Assembly: GCA_038232235.1 (NCBI GenBank)
Contig: JBBSIE010000006.1
Location: 1 to 64,000 of the forward strand
Reading direction: 5' to 3'
DNA from: GCA-002050365 sp038232235
Lineage (GTDB): Bacteria > Acidobacteriota > Blastocatellia > Pyrinomonadales > Pyrinomonadaceae
Length of the DNA: 64,000 nt
This document shows positions 44,191 to 53,616 of the stretch, in pieces. The translations under genes and the position numbers were made by a program. The notes beneath the pieces were generated by a model that did no database searches, was not told the DNA's origin, and worked only from the letters and a program-made list of their open reading frames with translations. How positions within the stretch are numbered: position 1 is the stretch's first letter; each line of letters begins with the position of its first letter.

Positions 44191-45707
44191 TGGAAACCGG
44201 AAAAACATCCGAAACACCGAGAAGTATTGCCCGAAGTTCACTTTACGGACTGACAACCTGGATTTTGCCGTTGGGATTGAGCTTTGTCGGAACGCCGATT
44301 ATCTTAAAAAATTTGGGCGTAAAGGAATACGGCATCTATTCGCTCGTCATCGGATTTGTGAGCTATTCCTTCTATTTTAATTTTGGTCGGGCAATAACAA
44401 AATACATCGCTCAATACAGAATCAGCGGCGAAAACGATAAAATCAAAGATGTAATATCGGCGACATTATTTATAAACATAATTGTCGGAATTTTAGGCTT
44501 AGCGATAATTTACGGAGTCGGTGATTGGCTGGTCGTCAATTTTTTCCATATTGAAGCCGCCGACCAGCGAAAAACCGTTATCTCGTTATATCTGGCGGCT
44601 TTAGTCGTTTTCTTTATGCTGCTCGGTCAGGTTTTTAATTCGATTTTGCAGGGAATTCATCGGTTTGACGCTTTTTCAAACATCTTTAATCTGAATAGTT
44701 TGATAATGGTGTCCGGCAATATTTTTTTAGTATTGAGCGGTTACGGATTGTTGAGTTTGCTCGTCTGGAATGTAATTATTACATTTTTGACCTTTATTCT
44801 GGCGGCATTTGTTTCAAAAAAACTGTTACCTGAATTCGGCTTAAATTTTAAAGTCAACTATGGTGTTTTTAAATTGGTGTTGACATATTCCGCCGGAATC
44901 ATCGGTTATCAGTTTTTGCAAAATATGCTGACTCTTTTTGAAAGAGGCTGGATTACCGGAAAGCTGGGATCTGAAAATCTGACTTATTACGCTGTTCCGA
45001 TGCAGTTGTCCATTTACATTCACGCATTTATCAGCAGTATTATGCTGGTTATTTTTCCGCTCGCCAGTGAACTGACCAACAACAAAGAAAAACTTTTAAG
45101 ACTCTATTTAAAGGCTTCAAAGATAGTTTGTTTCTTAGTTGTGTTTTTCGCCGCGAGTCTGATTATTGAGGGTAAAATTTTTTTAACGCTCTGGATAAAT
45201 GCGGATTTTGCCGAGAAAACTTATCTGATTTTGTGCATTCACGTAATAACATTCAGTTTGGTGGCAATTCAGATTATCTCGTGGAATCTGGTGGAAGGTT
45301 TGGGCTATCCGAGTTATAACCTGTTTATCTTTGTGATATGCTTGGTTATCAATGTTTCATTGATATTTCTACTAACAAATGATTACGGAAACGTCGGAGT
45401 TGCGCTCGGCAGACTGGGCGGATTTGGGATAACATTTTTTTCAGTTTTCTACGTCGAAAAATGGATTTTCGGAAAACTCCAATTTAAGTTTTGGCTGCGG
45501 ATCGTCGGAACTTTGAGTGTTTCCGCAATTTTCGGCGCATTGGCAGAGAAATTTATAATTTCAAAATTCGATATAAGCTGGATAACACTCGTTTCGGCAT
45601 CGTTAGTCGGCGGAATAGTTTATTGTTTATTTATCTGGATGCTGGGACTGATTTCAGAGGACGAGAAAATTTTGTTCAAAAATCTACTCCGGCGGCAAAA
45701 TGTGTAA
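44190..45707 (+). CDS. Wzx-like oligosaccharide flippase
   Basis: 505 aa with about 14 hydrophobic segments, from LPLGLSFVGTPIILKNLGVK EYGIYSLVIGF onwards. The pattern of regularly spaced helices, the FGRAITKYIAQYR loop after helix 2, and the MOP-exporter shape identify a Wzx/O-antigen flippase. It moves lipid-linked repeat units across the inner membrane. It joins a glycosyltransferase before and a methyltransferase after it with one-base overlaps, a tight operon. Confidence 0.85.
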   Translation: METGKTSETPRSIARSSLYGLTTWILPLGLSFVGTPIILKNLGVKEYGIYSLVIGFVSYSFYFNFGRAITKYIAQYRISGENDKIKDVISATLFINIIVGILGLAIIYGVGDWLVVNFFHIEAADQRKTVISLYLAALVVFFMLLGQVFNSILQGIHRFDAFSNIFNLNSLIMVSGNIFLVLSGYGLLSLLVWNVIITFLTFILAAFVSKKLLPEFGLNFKVNYGVFKLVLTYSAGIIGYQFLQNMLTLFERGWITGKLGSENLTYYAVPMQLSIYIHAFISSIMLVIFPLASELTNNKEKLLRLYLKASKIVCFLVVFFAASLIIEGKIFLTLWINADFAEKTYLILCIHVITFSLVAIQIISWNLVEGLGYPSYNLFIFVICLVINVSLIFLLTNDYGNVGVALGRLGGFGITFFSVFYVEKWIFGKLQFKFWLRIVGTLSVSAIFGALAEKFIISKFDISWITLVSASLVGGIVYCLFIWMLGLISEDEKILFKNLLRRQNV

Positions 45708-46402
45708 TGAATAAAAAATTTAAGTTAATTCAACGGGTTGAATTTATAAAGGAAATTTGCGCGAACAAAAAAGTTTTGCATCTCGGCTGTACAGATTATC
45801 CTTTTACCGAAAGAGCCATAAAAAACCAAATGCTTTTGCACGATGAAATTAATAAAACCGCGCGTGAATTGTATGGTTTTGATTTTGATCAACCGGGAAT
45901 TGATATTTTGAAAAAAGCAGGTTTCGACAATCTCTTTCAGGCTGATTTGGAAAAACTGGAAAAAGTTCCTTTAGAAGAAACCTTTGATGTGATTCTTGCC
46001 GGCGAAATGATTGAGCATCTGTCAAATCCCGGTCTATTTTTGCGCGGTATTCAAAGATTTATGAACCGTGAAACAAAACTGGTGATCACGACGATAAATG
46101 CTTATTCGGCAATGAGATTCGTTATTTACGGTCTGCGCGGAAAAGGCGGTGAAAACGAACCAGTTCACCCGGATCACGTCGCATATTATTCGTATAAAAC
46201 ATTGAAATTGGTTTTGGAACGCGAAGAATTAAATGTCGCGGATTTTTACTATTACGATTTAGGACCGGAACACAGACAGTTTATCCGTTGGTATTACAAT
46301 TTCGTTAATGATGCCGCCGTAAAATTTTCCCCGCAGTTGAGCGACGGCGTAATCGCTGTTTGCAAATTAAATAACGGTTTGGAAAACAAACAGATTAAAT
46401 AA
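45707..46402 (+). CDS. Class I SAM-dependent methyltransferase
   Basis: 231 aa from ATG 45707, which overlaps the flippase stop by one base. VLHLGCTDYPFTER is motif I, with FDVILAGEMIEHLSNPGLFL as motif post-I and IV. Resembles the UbiE/COQ5-like and capsule-methylating types. It probably methylates a sugar or a lipid-linked repeat unit; the acceptor is not known. It ends the plus-strand run before a minus-strand block. Confidence 0.78.
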   Translation: MNKKFKLIQRVEFIKEICANKKVLHLGCTDYPFTERAIKNQMLLHDEINKTARELYGFDFDQPGIDILKKAGFDNLFQADLEKLEKVPLEETFDVILAGEMIEHLSNPGLFLRGIQRFMNRETKLVITTINAYSAMRFVIYGLRGKGGENEPVHPDHVAYYSYKTLKLVLEREELNVADFYYYDLGPEHRQFIRWYYNFVNDAAVKFSPQLSDGVIAVCKLNNGLENKQIK

Positions 46403-46457
46403 TCAATTGTTTTCATCTTCTTAAACTTTTTACTTTTTACCTTTTACTTTTGCCCTG

Positions 46458-48017
46458 CTAATTCTTTTCCCAAATTTCTATTTCATACTCTGTTTCATTA
46501 TTATTATCGTTAAAGTTATGCAGTTTAGAAACCTGATGATAATTCGTATGAAGAAAATTAACCAGTGGTTCCAAATGAAAATTTGGCGACTGAGCCGCAT
46601 CGTATTTTTCCCAAACTCCGTTCCAAATTACATAGCGCGGCGGATTTTGTTCAAGCCCTTTCATAATCGCATCCACTTGTTCGATTGAGGTATAATTATT
46701 CGGACGAATCAAAGGCAGCGGTGTCGGGTTTTTTAAGTGAAATATCCAATATAAACTCGGATGATGCGGTTCATAAAAATAATCAAACGGTTGTGTATGT
46801 TCGGCAACCCACGAATAACGGGCGAGAATTTCAGGCGTTAGTGAAACGGTAAAACCCGACGGTGTATTTAAAGCATAAACCGGATTTGTTTGTCGTTGGA
46901 TCGTATATGAAAAACCGAGCAGACCTAAAATTATCAAAAAAGACAAATAAACTCTTGGAAGATTAAACAAATATTGGAAAATCCAAATCAAAGAAATTAG
47001 AGCCGGCAAAGAAATCTGATAAAACCGCGTTGAAGTAGGAGCTGAAAAAACGCCGACTGCAAGAAACAAGCCGGTCAGATTTAGAAGAATCAATTGAAAT
47101 TTTTTGTCAATCGAAATAGTTTCACGTTTAAACCACAAGAGGGCGAAAAAAAGTAAATATATCCACGGAATTAGAAAATAGTTGAACAAAATAGGCGCGG
47201 CTTGTTTCAAATAAGCGGGAAAAGATGTATCTCTGAAAGCCGGAACATCTCTAAGAAACGCGCCCGTGTTGTTCCAAACGTCGGCAGGGTAATGTTTTAC
47301 AGGAAAAATAAAGGTAGAAAAATAGAAAGTGTCAAAGCCGGCTGAGAATATAAAGTAAAACGATGTCAAACCGACAATCAAAGCAAAAGGTAAAACTGTC
47401 CAAAAAGCCATCCGAATAAATGAAGATAAACTTTGCTTTGCAGAATATGTTTCAAAAGCCAGAAAAAAAACAATCGCCGCCAATCCGACTAAACCGCGCG
47501 GCTGCGTAAAACAGGAAGCCAGACCGCACAATATGCCGGAAAGAAAAAGTCTTGACGAAGTTCGGCGGGAAAAAATTACCGCAACAGCAATTAAAACGGC
47601 TAAAACACTGAAGAAACGATGACTTCCGTCAATACCAAGCGGACGAAATCCGACGACTAGAAAAATTGCAACCGGTAGATAAACTGCCCAACCTTTTAAC
47701 AATCTGCGTGAAAAATATAAGCCAACGGCGGACAAACTTATCATCAGAAAAAAAATAGTCGCGTTTAATATCCAAATTTTTACGCCAAACAGTTTGAATA
47801 GAAAAAGATAATATAATTCTGTTCCCGGAAATGTAAATAAGAAGAAATCCCGAAATGGAATTTCGCCCAGATACATTCGCCAAGCGTTTGAAAGATGAAC
47901 GGCGTGATCGCCTTCAAATAAAATCGGCGTGGCGGAAAAACGAAAAAGTTGAAAATACAAAAAAAATGCTGCCAAAGATATAAATAATACTGTCGAACGG
48001 TGTCGTGTGTTTAACAT
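46458..48017 (-). CDS. Membrane glycosyltransferase, GT39-like (PMT/ArnT type)
   Basis: 519 aa from ATG 48017. About 11 membrane helices. The first loop FEGDHAVHLSNAWRMYLGEI with the acidic ED-like motif and FRDFFLFTFPGTELYYL is typical of GT39/ArnT-like enzymes that use lipid-linked sugars. A C-terminal soluble part (about residues 380-519) would face the periplasm. It may add a side sugar after flipping. The donor cannot be identified. It ends the minus-strand operon led by the UDP-glucose dehydrogenase-like gene. Confidence 0.72.
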   Translation of the reverse strand: MLNTRHRSTVLFISLAAFFLYFQLFRFSATPILFEGDHAVHLSNAWRMYLGEIPFRDFFLFTFPGTELYYLFLFKLFGVKIWILNATIFFLMISLSAVGLYFSRRLLKGWAVYLPVAIFLVVGFRPLGIDGSHRFFSVLAVLIAVAVIFSRRTSSRLFLSGILCGLASCFTQPRGLVGLAAIVFFLAFETYSAKQSLSSFIRMAFWTVLPFALIVGLTSFYFIFSAGFDTFYFSTFIFPVKHYPADVWNNTGAFLRDVPAFRDTSFPAYLKQAAPILFNYFLIPWIYLLFFALLWFKRETISIDKKFQLILLNLTGLFLAVGVFSAPTSTRFYQISLPALISLIWIFQYLFNLPRVYLSFLIILGLLGFSYTIQRQTNPVYALNTPSGFTVSLTPEILARYSWVAEHTQPFDYFYEPHHPSLYWIFHLKNPTPLPLIRPNNYTSIEQVDAIMKGLEQNPPRYVIWNGVWEKYDAAQSPNFHLEPLVNFLHTNYHQVSKLHNFNDNNNETEYEIEIWEKN

Positions 48018-48081
48018 TTTTATATATTTGTAGGGCAAGGAATTTTAATCTCGTCCTTTTCGATAAAGGATAAAATAAAAT

Positions 48082-49002
48082 CTAATCGGACAAAATACGA
48101 TTGCGATAAGTTTCTTTGAGCGGAATCTCCTTTTGGCGCAGGGCAAAATTTGCTTCGTAATTTCGTTTAAATAACCAGCGCAGATGAAATATAAAAAATG
48201 CGCTCAAACCCGCCAGACGGTTCGGCGCACCTTCCATTCTGGAAAAGAAACGATGAAAAAGATTATATCCGCTGGGATTATTGGTAAATAAAGTTTTCAG
48301 CATTTTGCCAAAAGACATTTGGCGCAAATGTGTGCGCTGATCGTTTGGTTTACAAAAAACTCTGGCTTTCGGTTCGATCAATAAACGCCAACCACTGCGG
48401 CGCAGGCGCGGAGTATATTCAACATCGCCGTACTGAATGAATTTTTCATTCATCAATCCGACTTCACGAATCGCCTGTGCAGGATATAAAACGCAGTTGC
48501 CGACAATCAAATCAACTGAAAATGGTTTTTGCGGAATTGTCCAGACAGTTTGATGATGCCAATGCCGCCAGCCGCCGAGCCACGTTCGCCAAACGGGAGC
48601 GGTCTGAAAAAGTTTGTGCGGCTGATTCCATAAAAGCAGAATCGCGCCAACCACTGAATGCGGATATTTTTCAGCACATTCGACAAGTCGCCGCACACAT
48701 TTTTCGTCAAAAATCGAATCGTCGTTGATCGCCAAAATATAATCGGGATTATTTTTTAACGCTTCTTTAAGACCGAGATTTGTTCCGGCAGTGTAAAAAA
48801 GACTGCCGTTTCCACTGATGATTTTAACCTCGGGAAAATCGGCAGCGACCGCTTCAGGAGTTCCGTCGGTTGAACCGTCGTCAACAATAATCACGTCTAA
48901 TTCAAAGCCGGTTCGGTCAATATGCCGCAGACTCCGCAGACACCGCAAAGTATCCGCGCGGCGATTATGCACCGGCGTTACGACTGTTATTCGAGGGCTC
49001 AT
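48082..49002 (-). CDS. Glycosyltransferase family 2
   Basis: 306 aa. A GT-A fold: ITVVTPVHNRRADTLRCLRS, IIVDDGSTDGT, and the DxD-like AINDDSIFD. The later GDVEYTPRLRRSGW gives the base motif of rhamnosyltransferase-type GT2. It shares 38 bases with the preceding epimerase gene, so the genes are tightly packed. The sugar donor is unknown. A C-terminal basic tail (FKRNYEANFALRQKE) may bind the membrane. Confidence 0.83.
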   Translation of the reverse strand: MSPRITVVTPVHNRRADTLRCLRSLRHIDRTGFELDVIIVDDGSTDGTPEAVAADFPEVKIISGNGSLFYTAGTNLGLKEALKNNPDYILAINDDSIFDEKCVRRLVECAEKYPHSVVGAILLLWNQPHKLFQTAPVWRTWLGGWRHWHHQTVWTIPQKPFSVDLIVGNCVLYPAQAIREVGLMNEKFIQYGDVEYTPRLRRSGWRLLIEPKARVFCKPNDQRTHLRQMSFGKMLKTLFTNNPSGYNLFHRFFSRMEGAPNRLAGLSAFFIFHLRWLFKRNYEANFALRQKEIPLKETYRNRILSD

Positions 49003-49966
49003 AATCCATTAATTTCAAACACTTTTCAATAGATTCTTCGGCTTTCAGCGTCGGTTTCCAACCTAAAATTCTTTCCGCTTTTTCGACATCGGGAATTCTC
49101 ACTAAAACATCGTTTTTATAAGATTTGGTCGTATGGAACTTCAGAGGTTCGTCGGTCTTTTCGATTAAACCTTGATCCTGCGCTTTTTCGTAAATTAAAT
49201 TTGCCAAATCTTTCATTGAAATCGGTTCGGGATTTCCGAGATTAAAGATTTCGTTGTCGGCACGTTCGTCAAACGAGAAATCGGCGATTCCGCGTGCCAC
49301 GTCGCCGATCCAAGTAAAGCAGCGGACTTGTTCGCCGTCGCCGATAATCGGCAGTTCGGTTTTCTTTTCAAAGACGAGTTCTTTGATAAAATCGGCAAAA
49401 ACGTGGCTCAAACCTTGTTCGTGTTCGCCTTTTTCATACGGCGTGATGATGTTGAACGGTCGCCAGATCGTATGTTTCAAACCGTATTGAATCGTAAAAG
49501 CCTGTGCCAGACGTTCACCGACCAATTTGCTCAGACCGTAATCGGTCAACGGAATCAGCGATTCGTCAACATCCGGCTCTGCGCTCGGCTGCGTTTGGCA
49601 GCGTTCGTAAACCATCGAAGAGCTGATATAGACAATTTTTTCGATTTTGTTTTTGAGCATACTCCACAGCACGTTTTGATGAAGCACGGTGTCTTTTGAC
49701 AGAATATCCGCCGGATATTTATGGAAACCGCCGACACCGTAAATTAACGCCGCCGCCTGAATAAGCGCGTCAACGCCTTTGGTTATTTCGTCCGTGAATT
49801 TTCCGTCCGTCAAATCGCCGCGGATAAATTCATAATCGCGCTCGCGCTCGATTTCTCCGTAACGAACAAAATTATCACTCCCGCGCACTTCGTAACCCTT
49901 TTCCAACAAAAGCGGAATAACCGCCTGCATCAGCGAACCTTCCGAACCCGTAACTAGAATTTTCAC
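48965..49966 (-). CDS. NAD-dependent sugar-nucleotide epimerase/dehydratase
   Basis: 333 aa extended SDR. YISSSMVYE with TDYGLSKL gives the Ser and YxxxK catalytic residues. The dinucleotide motif is unusual: TGSEGSLMQAV, with the third Gly replaced by Met. WRPFNIITPYEKGEHEQGLS and GDGEQVRCFTWIGD match UDP-sugar 4-epimerases. Product unknown. It begins in the last codons of the upstream dehydrogenase-like gene (four-base overlap). Confidence 0.77.
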   Translation of the reverse strand: MKILVTGSEGSLMQAVIPLLLEKGYEVRGSDNFVRYGEIERERDYEFIRGDLTDGKFTDEITKGVDALIQAAALIYGVGGFHKYPADILSKDTVLHQNVLWSMLKNKIEKIVYISSSMVYERCQTQPSAEPDVDESLIPLTDYGLSKLVGERLAQAFTIQYGLKHTIWRPFNIITPYEKGEHEQGLSHVFADFIKELVFEKKTELPIIGDGEQVRCFTWIGDVARGIADFSFDERADNEIFNLGNPEPISMKDLANLIYEKAQDQGLIEKTDEPLKFHTTKSYKNDVLVRIPDVEKAERILGWKPTLKAEESIEKCLKLMDYEPSNNSRNAGA

Positions 49967-50763
49967 AATAATCTCATCCCCTCAAATACTGTCGTTTTAT
50001 ATTTTTCGTTGTCCGCCAAAATCGCTTCGAAAAGACTGACCGGCAGACCGAATTCCTTGACGATTGAATTGACCGCCCGCGTATCCTTCGGCAGACACAT
50101 TCCGCCGAAACCGCGCAGATTGTCGTTGCAATCGAGATATTTATTAAAAATATGCTCGCGCTGAACCATCGCCGCCTTGATCTTGCTGTAATCAGCGTCC
50201 AAGTTATTGCACATTTCATAAAATGCGTTGGCAAACGTAATCAGCGTCGCGTTATAGACGTTATTAAAATACTTGGAAATTTCCGCTTCGGTTGGCGAAA
50301 GACGTTCAAAACGCTTCGGAAAATAACCGTGCGATTCTTTGATTTTCTCAAAAACTTCCTCGGAATCAGTTCCGATAATACATAAATCGTGATTGTCCGT
50401 AAAATCGGCAATCGCCACCCGTTCGCGCAAAAATTCGGGAACGTGGCAGATTTTTTCGTTATTAAATCTTTCCTGTAATTTAATGGTCGTGCCGGGCGCG
50501 ACGGTTGATTTCATCCCGATTATACCTTGATAATCGTGATCTTCGACAAGCTGCCGGACGACTTCCTCGATAATGTCCGTGTTGCAGCTTCCGTCTTCGC
50601 GCGAAGGTGTCGGGACGCATAGATAAACTATTTCCGAATCTACAACATCCTCGATGCGCGTTTCCAATCTCGTATCGTGATAATTAACCTGATGACCGAG
50701 TTTTTCCAGACCGTGTTTGACTGCCGATCCGACAATCCCCAAGCCTACAATTCCAATTTTCAT
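49963..50763 (-). CDS. Short UDP-glucose/GDP-mannose dehydrogenase-like protein
   Basis: 266 aa, against about 430 in normal Ugd. The NAD-binding domain (GLGIVGSAV at 7-15) and central domain (SKYFNNVYNATLITFANAFY) are present, including the catalytic Cys in GGMCLPKD near residue 222. The C-terminal UDP-binding domain is absent. The C-terminal helix ends at EKYKTTVFEGMRLL. A single-domain partner may complete it, or it may act on a different substrate. It leads the minus-strand operon. Confidence 0.72.
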   Translation of the reverse strand: MKIGIVGLGIVGSAVKHGLEKLGHQVNYHDTRLETRIEDVVDSEIVYLCVPTPSREDGSCNTDIIEEVVRQLVEDHDYQGIIGMKSTVAPGTTIKLQERFNNEKICHVPEFLRERVAIADFTDNHDLCIIGTDSEEVFEKIKESHGYFPKRFERLSPTEAEISKYFNNVYNATLITFANAFYEMCNNLDADYSKIKAAMVQREHIFNKYLDCNDNLRGFGGMCLPKDTRAVNSIVKEFGLPVSLFEAILADNEKYKTTVFEGMRLL

Positions 50764-50829
50764 ATTTATTAAGATTTACTCCTGACAAAAATTTAAGCAG
50801 GCGTTTCCGTCTGCTCATTAAGAACTTTT

Positions 50830-50855
50830 ATTGAATATATTCAAATGTATTCAAT
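50830..50855. promoter_or_regulatory. Candidate operator in divergent promoter region
   Basis: TTGAATATATTCAA (50831-50844) is a perfect 14-bp palindrome, and the wider ATTGAATA...TATTCAAT repeats it. It lies between divergent operons, where a shared operator would be expected. Speculative. Confidence 0.3.
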
Positions 50856-50981
50856 AGTAAAACAGATTTATTCTACAAAAGTTTTAGCAGAATAGCTATT
50901 TTGGTTGGTAAATTATAAAAATGCTTTCTTCAAAAAAAAATTTATTTATGAGATACTCATTCAAACGGTTGTAAAAGTTTT

Positions 50982-52532
50982 ATGAATAGATTAGAAACCG
51001 GAATTCCGACAGTCCGCCATAATACAGACAAAACCTTGCTGATTCCTATTTTAGGAATTGCCGTAACGGTCATTATCGGCTTAGTTTTAATGCTCGTGCT
51101 GCTTGACGATCAATCCAATCCGTTTAAGGATACATATCTGCTGCCCTGGGTTATTTTACTCGGTGTGGTTATCGCCGTGCCAAATTTTTATTTAATTTAC
51201 AAAAAACGCTTTAATTTATTTAATCCGATAGTTTATGCAGCTTGGTCATATTTTGTGCCGTCGTTTTTTCTGGGCGGTTTGATTCTGGCAAGTGGTCTTT
51301 CGCAGCCATATTTTCTGGTTTTTGTCGAAGATGAAAGATATAATCTGCCGTTAACTATGGTTTATGTCGCCCTCGGTTACGGCGGTTTGGCACTCGGCTT
51401 TCTGTTGCCTTTCGGCAAGAAACTCGGCGACAAAATAGATGTCAGATTACCGAAGTGGAATTGGAAACCGGAAAATATCTTTATGCCCGGTATCTTATTA
51501 TTGATTATCGGTGTCGGCAATAGTGTTATCGCTTTCGGTCAGGGAATTTTAGGTTATCAAAAAGTTGATGAGGTCGGTGCTTATGACGGATTGATTTTCT
51601 TGCTGACTCTTTTTTGGCTGGAAGCCAGTTTTTTGCTGTGGATAAGTCTTTTTAAGGTAAAGCAGTTAAATTTCAATCATTTTTTGGTAATTGTTTTACT
51701 GATTACCACGGCTTTAACCAAATCGGTTTTTCAGGGAAATCGCGGAAGTTTGTTTCAGGTTTTTATTACGATTGCTTTCGCCTTTATGTTCTCCGGCAGA
51801 AAAATTCAAGCCAAACACCAAGTTTACGGTGTGGTACTTCTTGTTTTGGCAATCATCGTAGGAATGATTTACGGAACGGCTTTTCGCAATGTTAAACAAA
51901 GCGAAGAGCGTATCAGCCTCGACGAATACGGTGATCTGATCGGGACGACATTTGATAAACTGCTTGAACAGGATTTAATTGATAATTTGGAAGAAGGTGT
52001 TTCAGCATTAACAGAACGTATCGAAGGAGTCAGTTCTTTGGCGGTCGTGGTTTCAAATTACGAAAAATTAGAGCCGTATGAGGAAAGCTACGGGTTAAAA
52101 AATAATATAATCAACGATAGTGTCTATTTCTTTATTCCGAGACCTTTGTGGCAGAACAAACCGGTAGGTTCTGAACCGCGAAAATACGCTGATTTGTATT
52201 TTAACTTTAGTGAAAATTCCTTTACCGTCACGCCGATGGGCGATTTATTAAGAAACTTTGGTCCAATCGGTGTGCCGCTCGGAATGCTGCTGCTGGGATT
52301 TCTTTTACGAATAATATCCGCCGCTCTGGTAGAAAGAGGCGATTATTCGATCTGGCGCGTAACACTCTACTATATGTTAATAATCGGTATCTCGTACGAA
52401 GGTTTTTACGGGACTATTATTCCATATCTTGTAAAATACGGACTGGTTGCGGTCATCGGAATTTTATTTATATGGATGTTCCAAATTAGAATTAATTCGC
52501 CGCGCTCAATAGTCGAAACCAAAATAAATTAG
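50982..52532 (+). CDS. Wzy-like O-antigen polymerase
   Basis: 516 aa with about 12 membrane helices and a large periplasmic loop around residues 300-390 (GTTFDKLLEQDLIDNLEEGV, LAVVVSNYEKLEPYEESYGL). Wzy polymerases are poorly conserved, so the assignment rests on topology, the loop, and its place between flippase and heptose genes. It would join repeat units at the periplasmic face. It is 15 bp before the HldC-GmhA fusion gene and likely cotranscribed. Confidence 0.68.
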   Translation: MNRLETGIPTVRHNTDKTLLIPILGIAVTVIIGLVLMLVLLDDQSNPFKDTYLLPWVILLGVVIAVPNFYLIYKKRFNLFNPIVYAAWSYFVPSFFLGGLILASGLSQPYFLVFVEDERYNLPLTMVYVALGYGGLALGFLLPFGKKLGDKIDVRLPKWNWKPENIFMPGILLLIIGVGNSVIAFGQGILGYQKVDEVGAYDGLIFLLTLFWLEASFLLWISLFKVKQLNFNHFLVIVLLITTALTKSVFQGNRGSLFQVFITIAFAFMFSGRKIQAKHQVYGVVLLVLAIIVGMIYGTAFRNVKQSEERISLDEYGDLIGTTFDKLLEQDLIDNLEEGVSALTERIEGVSSLAVVVSNYEKLEPYEESYGLKNNIINDSVYFFIPRPLWQNKPVGSEPRKYADLYFNFSENSFTVTPMGDLLRNFGPIGVPLGMLLLGFLLRIISAALVERGDYSIWRVTLYYMLIIGISYEGFYGTIIPYLVKYGLVAVIGILFIWMFQIRINSPRSIVETKIN

Positions 52533-52547
52533 AACGAATAAACTTAA

Positions 52548-53600
52548 ATGGAAAAGGTTGTTTTTACAAACGGATGTTTCGACTTAATTCATCCGGGACA
52601 TATAGAATTGCTCGAACGGGCGCGAAAATTGGGGACAAAATTGATCGTCGGCATCAACAGCGATGACTCCGTGCGAAAAATCAAAGGTTATCCGAAACCA
52701 TTTCAGACACAGCAAGAACGCGCTGCTATTTTAAGAGGGCTGCGCTCAGTTGACGAAGTTTTGATATTTGACGATCTGACACCCGAAAAAATTATTCGTG
52801 AAATAGAACCGTCTGTTTTGGTCAAAGGCGGTGATTGGAAAGTCAAGGAAATTATCGGCGCGGATTTTGTTTTGAAGAACGGCGGAGAAGTTTTTTCAAT
52901 TCCGCTGAAAGAAGGATTTTCTTCCAGCAAAATTGTTGAAAAAATTCAAAATTATCAACGAGTAGAAAATGTCCAAACGGAATCAAATAAAGATGCTTTG
53001 GAGGATTTTACAAGCAAATCGCTCGAACAACATCTGGAAGTTTTTCGATCCGTCCTGGCAAATCAAACATCTTTGATCAATGAAACTGCGGAAATAATTT
53101 ACGATACACTTATCAACGGTAAAAAAATTCTTCTTTGCGGAAATGGCGGCAGTGCGGCGGATGCCCAACATTTGGCGGCAGAATTTGTCGGACGATACGA
53201 AACCGAACGACGCGCTTTTCCGGCAATCGCACTGACCACTGACACCTCCGCATTAACCGCTTTAGCTAACGACTACAATTTCGAGAAAGTTTTTGCGCGG
53301 CAAGTCGAAGCCTTAGCGGTCGAAGGAGATTGTTTGATCGCTATTAGCACGAGCGGGAATTCACCGAACGTGATCGAAGCCGTGATGAAGGCGAGAAGTG
53401 TCGGGTGCCGCGTGATCGGAATGACCGGCTTAAAAGGAAAAAAATTAGCTTCACTTTGCGATGCCTGCTTTATGGCACCATCCGAACGCACTGCAAGGAT
53501 TCAGGAAGCTCACATCACCGTCGGTCATATTTGGTGCGAAATTTTCGACAAAAAAATTGAAAAAAATCAACAGTTTGAAAAGCGGGCAGTTTCTTTGTAA
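52548..53600 (+). CDS. Fused heptose-1-phosphate adenylyltransferase (HldC-type) and sedoheptulose-7-P isomerase (GmhA)
   Basis: 350 aa with two domains. Residues 1-135 form a nucleotidyltransferase: TNGCFDLIHPGHIELLERAR with the HxGH motif at 15-18, as in RfaE2/HldC. Residues 150-345 form a SIS-domain GmhA: EQHLEVFRSVLANQTSLI, then GNGGSAADAQHLAAEFVGRY (about 197-216), ISTSGNSPNVIEA and RIQEAHITVGHIWCEI. The first step (GmhA) and the last nucleotide step are joined, while the kinase is a separate gene 16 bp downstream; HldE of E. coli instead joins kinase and nucleotidyltransferase. Confidence 0.9.
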   Translation: MEKVVFTNGCFDLIHPGHIELLERARKLGTKLIVGINSDDSVRKIKGYPKPFQTQQERAAILRGLRSVDEVLIFDDLTPEKIIREIEPSVLVKGGDWKVKEIIGADFVLKNGGEVFSIPLKEGFSSSKIVEKIQNYQRVENVQTESNKDALEDFTSKSLEQHLEVFRSVLANQTSLINETAEIIYDTLINGKKILLCGNGGSAADAQHLAAEFVGRYETERRAFPAIALTTDTSALTALANDYNFEKVFARQVEALAVEGDCLIAISTSGNSPNVIEAVMKARSVGCRVIGMTGLKGKKLASLCDACFMAPSERTARIQEAHITVGHIWCEIFDKKIEKNQQFEKRAVSL

Positions 53601-53616
53601 ACGGCTCGTAAATTAA

